A DNA stretch of 64,000 bases from Nigerium sp. (GTDB lineage Bacteria; Actinomycetota; Actinomycetes; Propionibacteriales; Propionibacteriaceae). A program made the translations under genes and the position numbers. Each line of letters opens with the position of its first letter. The stretch's first letter is position 1. Location of the stretch: contig JADJTH010000008.1 of NCBI GenBank assembly GCA_016711325.1, positions 248,001-312,000 of the forward strand, written 5' to 3'. Shown here one piece after another: positions 61,651-64,000 of this stretch. The notes under the pieces were generated by a model that saw only the letters and a list, made by a program, of their open reading frames with translations, had not been told where the DNA came from and did not search any database.

Positions 61651-61697
61651 AACGAGGTCGAGCCCGGTCGGGCTTCCTCGTTGCGGAGTATTTTCTT
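61651..61697 (+). terminator. Attenuator terminator upstream of leuA
   Basis: AACGAGG (61651-61657) pairs with CCTCGTT (61676-61682), and AGCCC (61661-61665) with GGGCT (61670-61674) inside, followed by GCGGAGTATTTTCTT. The T-rich run is imperfect and a few bases away. Confidence 0.7.
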
Positions 61698-61740
61698 GCG
61701 CCTGGCATCACCATCGATCACGCAGATGTGAGGAACCATC

Positions 61741-63504
61741 ATGACCACCACCGCCGCCTCGACGTTCGGCACGCGAGTACAACAGGGCAAGCCGGTGCAG
61801 CAGCCGAGCCCGATGCCCGTCCACCGTTACACCGCCTTCCAGCCTGTCGACGTGCCCGACCGCACCTGGCCGAGCAAGAAGATCACCCACGCCCCCCGCT
61901 GGCTGTCGACCGACCTGCGCGACGGCAATCAGGCGTTGATCGACCCGATGACCGTCGCCCGCAAGCTCAAGATGTTCGATCTGCTGGTCCGCATGGGCTA
62001 CAAGGAGATCGAGGTGGGCTTCCCGTCCGCGTCGCAAACCGACTTTGACTTCGTGCGCAGACTGATCACCGAAGACCGCGTTCCCGAGGACGTGCAGATT
62101 TCGGTGCTGGTCCAGGCCCGGGAGGATCTGATCTCGCGCACTGCCGAGTCCCTGGTCGGCGCACGACGGGCCAACATCCACCTGTACAACGCGACGGCCG
62201 AGCTGTTCCGCCGGGTCGTGTTCAACATCAACGAGGCGCAATGCGTCGCCATGGCGACCCGGGGCACCGCACTGGTGATGAAGTACGCCGAGAAGCACCT
62301 GGCCGACACCGAATTCGGCTACCAGTACAGCCCCGAGATCTTCACGCAGACCCCCACCGACTTCGCCATCGAGGTGTGCAACGCGGTCGCCGACGTGTGG
62401 CAGCCCGGGCCTGATCGCGAGATCATCTTCAACCTGCCGGCAACCGTCGAGATGAGCACGCCGAACACGTATGCCGACCAGATCGAATACTTCGGCCGGC
62501 ACATCGACAACCGCGAGTTCGTCGCCGTGTCGCTGCATCCGCACAACGACCGCGGCACTGCGGCGGCGGCCTCCGAACTGGGCATGATGGCCGGCGCCGA
62601 CCGGGTCGAAGGCTGCCTGTTCGGTCACGGCGAGCGCACGGGGAACGTCGACCTGGTGACCCTGGGCATGAACCTGTTCAGCCAGGGCATCGATCCGCAG
62701 ATCGACTTCTCCGACATCGACGAGATTCGCCGCACCGTCGAGTACTGCACGGGCCTGCCCGTGCATCCGCGTCACCCCTACGCCGGTGATCTGGTCTACA
62801 CGGCGTTCTCCGGATCGCACCAGGACGCGATCAAGAAGGGGCTGGAGGCGCTCGACCGCCGTGCCGCCGAGCAGGGCAAGGGCGTCCACGAGATCACGTG
62901 GGAAGCACCGTACCTGCCCATCGATCCGTTCGACGTCGGGCGCACCTACGAGGCCGTCATCCGGGTGAACAGCCAGTCGGGCAAGGGCGGCATGGCCTAC
63001 ATCATGAAGAACGACCACAAGATGGATCTGCCGCGCCGCCTGCAGATCGAGTTCAGCCGGGTCGTCCAACGCCACACCGACGAGGTGGGCGGCGAGGTCA
63101 GCCCCGACGCGATGTGGCAGATCTTCGAAGAGGAGTACTTCGGCGACGTCACCCCGCTCGAACTGATCCGCTATGCCTCGCAGGCTGACAACGGCAATTA
63201 CTCGATCGAGGCCGCAGTGGCGGTGAACGGCATCGAGCGGAAGATCAGCGGCGAAGGCAACGGTCCGCTGTCGGCGTTCGTGGACGCCCTGGGTCTGGGC
63301 GGATTCCACGTACGGGTGCTGGACTACAGCGAGCACGCGCTCAGCGCCGGCGGGGACGCCCTGGCCGCCGCCTACGTCGAGGTCGAGGTCGGCACCGGCA
63401 GCGACACCCGCATCCTGTGGGGTGTCGGGCGCCACGGCTCGATCGTGACCGCCTCGCTGAAGGCCGTGATCAGCGCCATCAACCGCAGCGATCGCGACGA
63501 CTGA
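61741..63504 (+). CDS. leuA: 2-isopropylmalate synthase
   Basis: First committed enzyme of leucine synthesis: acetyl-CoA plus 2-oxoisovalerate to 2-isopropylmalate. 587 residues, the long actinobacterial form. Catalytic TIM barrel (about 45-330) with STDLRDGNQALIDPM near 56-70, metal ligands in VSLHPHNDRGTAAAA near 262-276 and GERTGNVDLV near 298-307, a linker, and the C-terminal allosteric LeuA_dimer domain (about 450-580) that binds leucine. Control thus occurs both by feedback and by attenuation. ATG with AGGAACC upstream. Confidence 0.97.
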   Translation: MTTTAASTFGTRVQQGKPVQQPSPMPVHRYTAFQPVDVPDRTWPSKKITHAPRWLSTDLRDGNQALIDPMTVARKLKMFDLLVRMGYKEIEVGFPSASQTDFDFVRRLITEDRVPEDVQISVLVQAREDLISRTAESLVGARRANIHLYNATAELFRRVVFNINEAQCVAMATRGTALVMKYAEKHLADTEFGYQYSPEIFTQTPTDFAIEVCNAVADVWQPGPDREIIFNLPATVEMSTPNTYADQIEYFGRHIDNREFVAVSLHPHNDRGTAAAASELGMMAGADRVEGCLFGHGERTGNVDLVTLGMNLFSQGIDPQIDFSDIDEIRRTVEYCTGLPVHPRHPYAGDLVYTAFSGSHQDAIKKGLEALDRRAAEQGKGVHEITWEAPYLPIDPFDVGRTYEAVIRVNSQSGKGGMAYIMKNDHKMDLPRRLQIEFSRVVQRHTDEVGGEVSPDAMWQIFEEEYFGDVTPLELIRYASQADNGNYSIEAAVAVNGIERKISGEGNGPLSAFVDALGLGGFHVRVLDYSEHALSAGGDALAAAYVEVEVGTGSDTRILWGVGRHGSIVTASLKAVISAINRSDRDD

Positions 63505-63513
63505 ACTGTCGGC

Positions 63514-63564
63514 CCGGGCCGTCCGGTTCCCCGCATCCGGGACCGGACGGCCCGGCACTTTTCT
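63514..63564 (+). terminator. Intrinsic terminator after leuA
   Basis: CCGGGCCGTCCGGTTCCC (63514-63531) pairs with GGGACCGGACGGCCCGG (63539-63555) with one bulged T, followed by CACTTTTCT. The strongest terminator in the window. Confidence 0.88.
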
Positions 63565-63646
63565 GGTGGACATGCCTCCCCGGTCGGGGCCGCGTCTCTA
63601 CACTGCGTCACGCCAGTGTTACACGACTCAATCTCAGGAGGCCCCC

Positions 63647-64000
63647 ATGGAACTCAGCTCCACCCTGCAGGAGGAATTCGACATCGTCGTGCGTCGCAAC
63701 CCGGGGGAGGCGGAATTCCATCAAGCCGTCCGTGAGGTCCTGGAGTCGTTGGCGCCGGTGATCGACAAGCATCCCGAATATGTCGAGTCCGGCATCATCC
63801 CGCGCGTCTGTGAGCCGAATCGCCAGATCATCTTCAAGGTGAACTGGCAGGATGACCGCGGGCGCGTGCACACCAACCGCGGCTTCCGTGTTCAGTTCAA
63901 CAGCGCGCTCGGACCGTACAAGGGTGGCCTGCGCTTCCACCCCAGCGTCTACCTGGGCATCATCAAGTTCCTCGGATTCGAGCAGATCTTCAAGAATGCC
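63647..64000 (+). CDS. gdhA: NADP-specific glutamate dehydrogenase (N-terminal part)
   Basis: 118 codons run off the window end. Starts MELSSTLQEEFDIVVRRNPG; contains the substrate-domain motifs PRVCEPNRQIIFKVNW, VHTNRGFRVQFNSALGPYKG and GGLRFHPSVYLGIIKFLGFE, which carry the glutamate-binding Lys of the hexameric family. It would assimilate ammonium with 2-oxoglutarate; NADP specificity is assumed from the type of protein. ATG with AGGAG 6 bases upstream. A TACACT box (63599-63604) and CACTG-N8-CAGTG (63601-63618) lie in the promoter region. Confidence 0.93.
   Translation, partial: MELSSTLQEEFDIVVRRNPGEAEFHQAVREVLESLAPVIDKHPEYVESGIIPRVCEPNRQIIFKVNWQDDRGRVHTNRGFRVQFNSALGPYKGGLRFHPSVYLGIIKFLGFEQIFKNA

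Overview
The window is chromosomal DNA of a high-GC actinobacterium. The gene order rpsT-lepA, hemW, hrcA-dnaJ2-rsmE, phoH-ybeY-corC-era, leuA is typical of Actinomycetota. GTG starts are frequent, and many genes carry a -10 box of the form TANNNT 6-7 bases before the start codon, which is the signature of leaderless transcripts. The overall gene set would suit a relative of the Propionibacteriaceae, but that placement is inference from gene content only.

Layout. 1-2,035: purU and a patatin-like protein on the minus strand. 2,111-8,672: a galactan-type cell-wall locus with glf, a GlfT2-like polymerase, an ABC exporter (Wzm/Wzt type), a GT2 glycosyltransferase and a GlfT1-like enzyme. 8,751-16,674: housekeeping genes (CNNM/CorC protein, APH-fold kinase, add, metG, an SBF-like transporter) ending in an alpha/beta hydrolase-TetR operon with a palindromic operator lying over the start codon.

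16,675-27,847 is accessory DNA. It holds a hydrolase behind a 16-residue leader peptide with two mutually exclusive hairpins, a decayed serine-recombinase tail, an AraC / PadR-GyrI regulatory and ligand-binding module, a MobF relaxase-helicase, an M23-like peptidase without signal peptide, a conserved-looking hypothetical gene, and a small ORF coupled to an intact large serine recombinase. The recombinase lies directly against the 3' end of tRNA-Ala(GGC). No conjugation pore or coupling ATPase is present, so this looks like an integrative mobilizable element. The integrase frame has no stop before the attachment site and runs on through the tRNA and the antisense strand of the aquaporin gene.

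27,997-46,543 is backbone again: aquaporin, DUF4192, L-lactate dehydrogenase, leuS behind a leucine-codon leader peptide and terminator, comEA-comEC, nhaA, a SixA-like phosphatase, holA, rpsT, lepA, a rhomboid protease, a YciI-like protein, hemW and a DUF3048 lipoprotein. 46,621-64,000: a coupled pair of small membrane proteins, DUF3097 with an inositol-phosphatase-like enzyme, an MBL hydrolase, CIRCE-hrcA-dnaJ2-rsmE-tgt-PP2C, a queuosine-precursor transporter, DUF5709-phoH-ybeY-CNNM-era-FUSC, then leuA behind a second leucine leader/terminator, and the first 118 codons of a glutamate dehydrogenase cut by the window end.

The two leucine leaders both contain consecutive CTT Leu codons and appear to begin at the +1 base. 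They suggest that leucyl-tRNA charging controls both its consumer (leuS) and the pathway that supplies leucine (leuA). No gene-free stretch longer than about 300 bases occurs. The longest gaps are 31,425-31,699 (leuS leader region), 37,563-37,822 (possible small ORF) and 47,267-47,521 (only a promoter seen).
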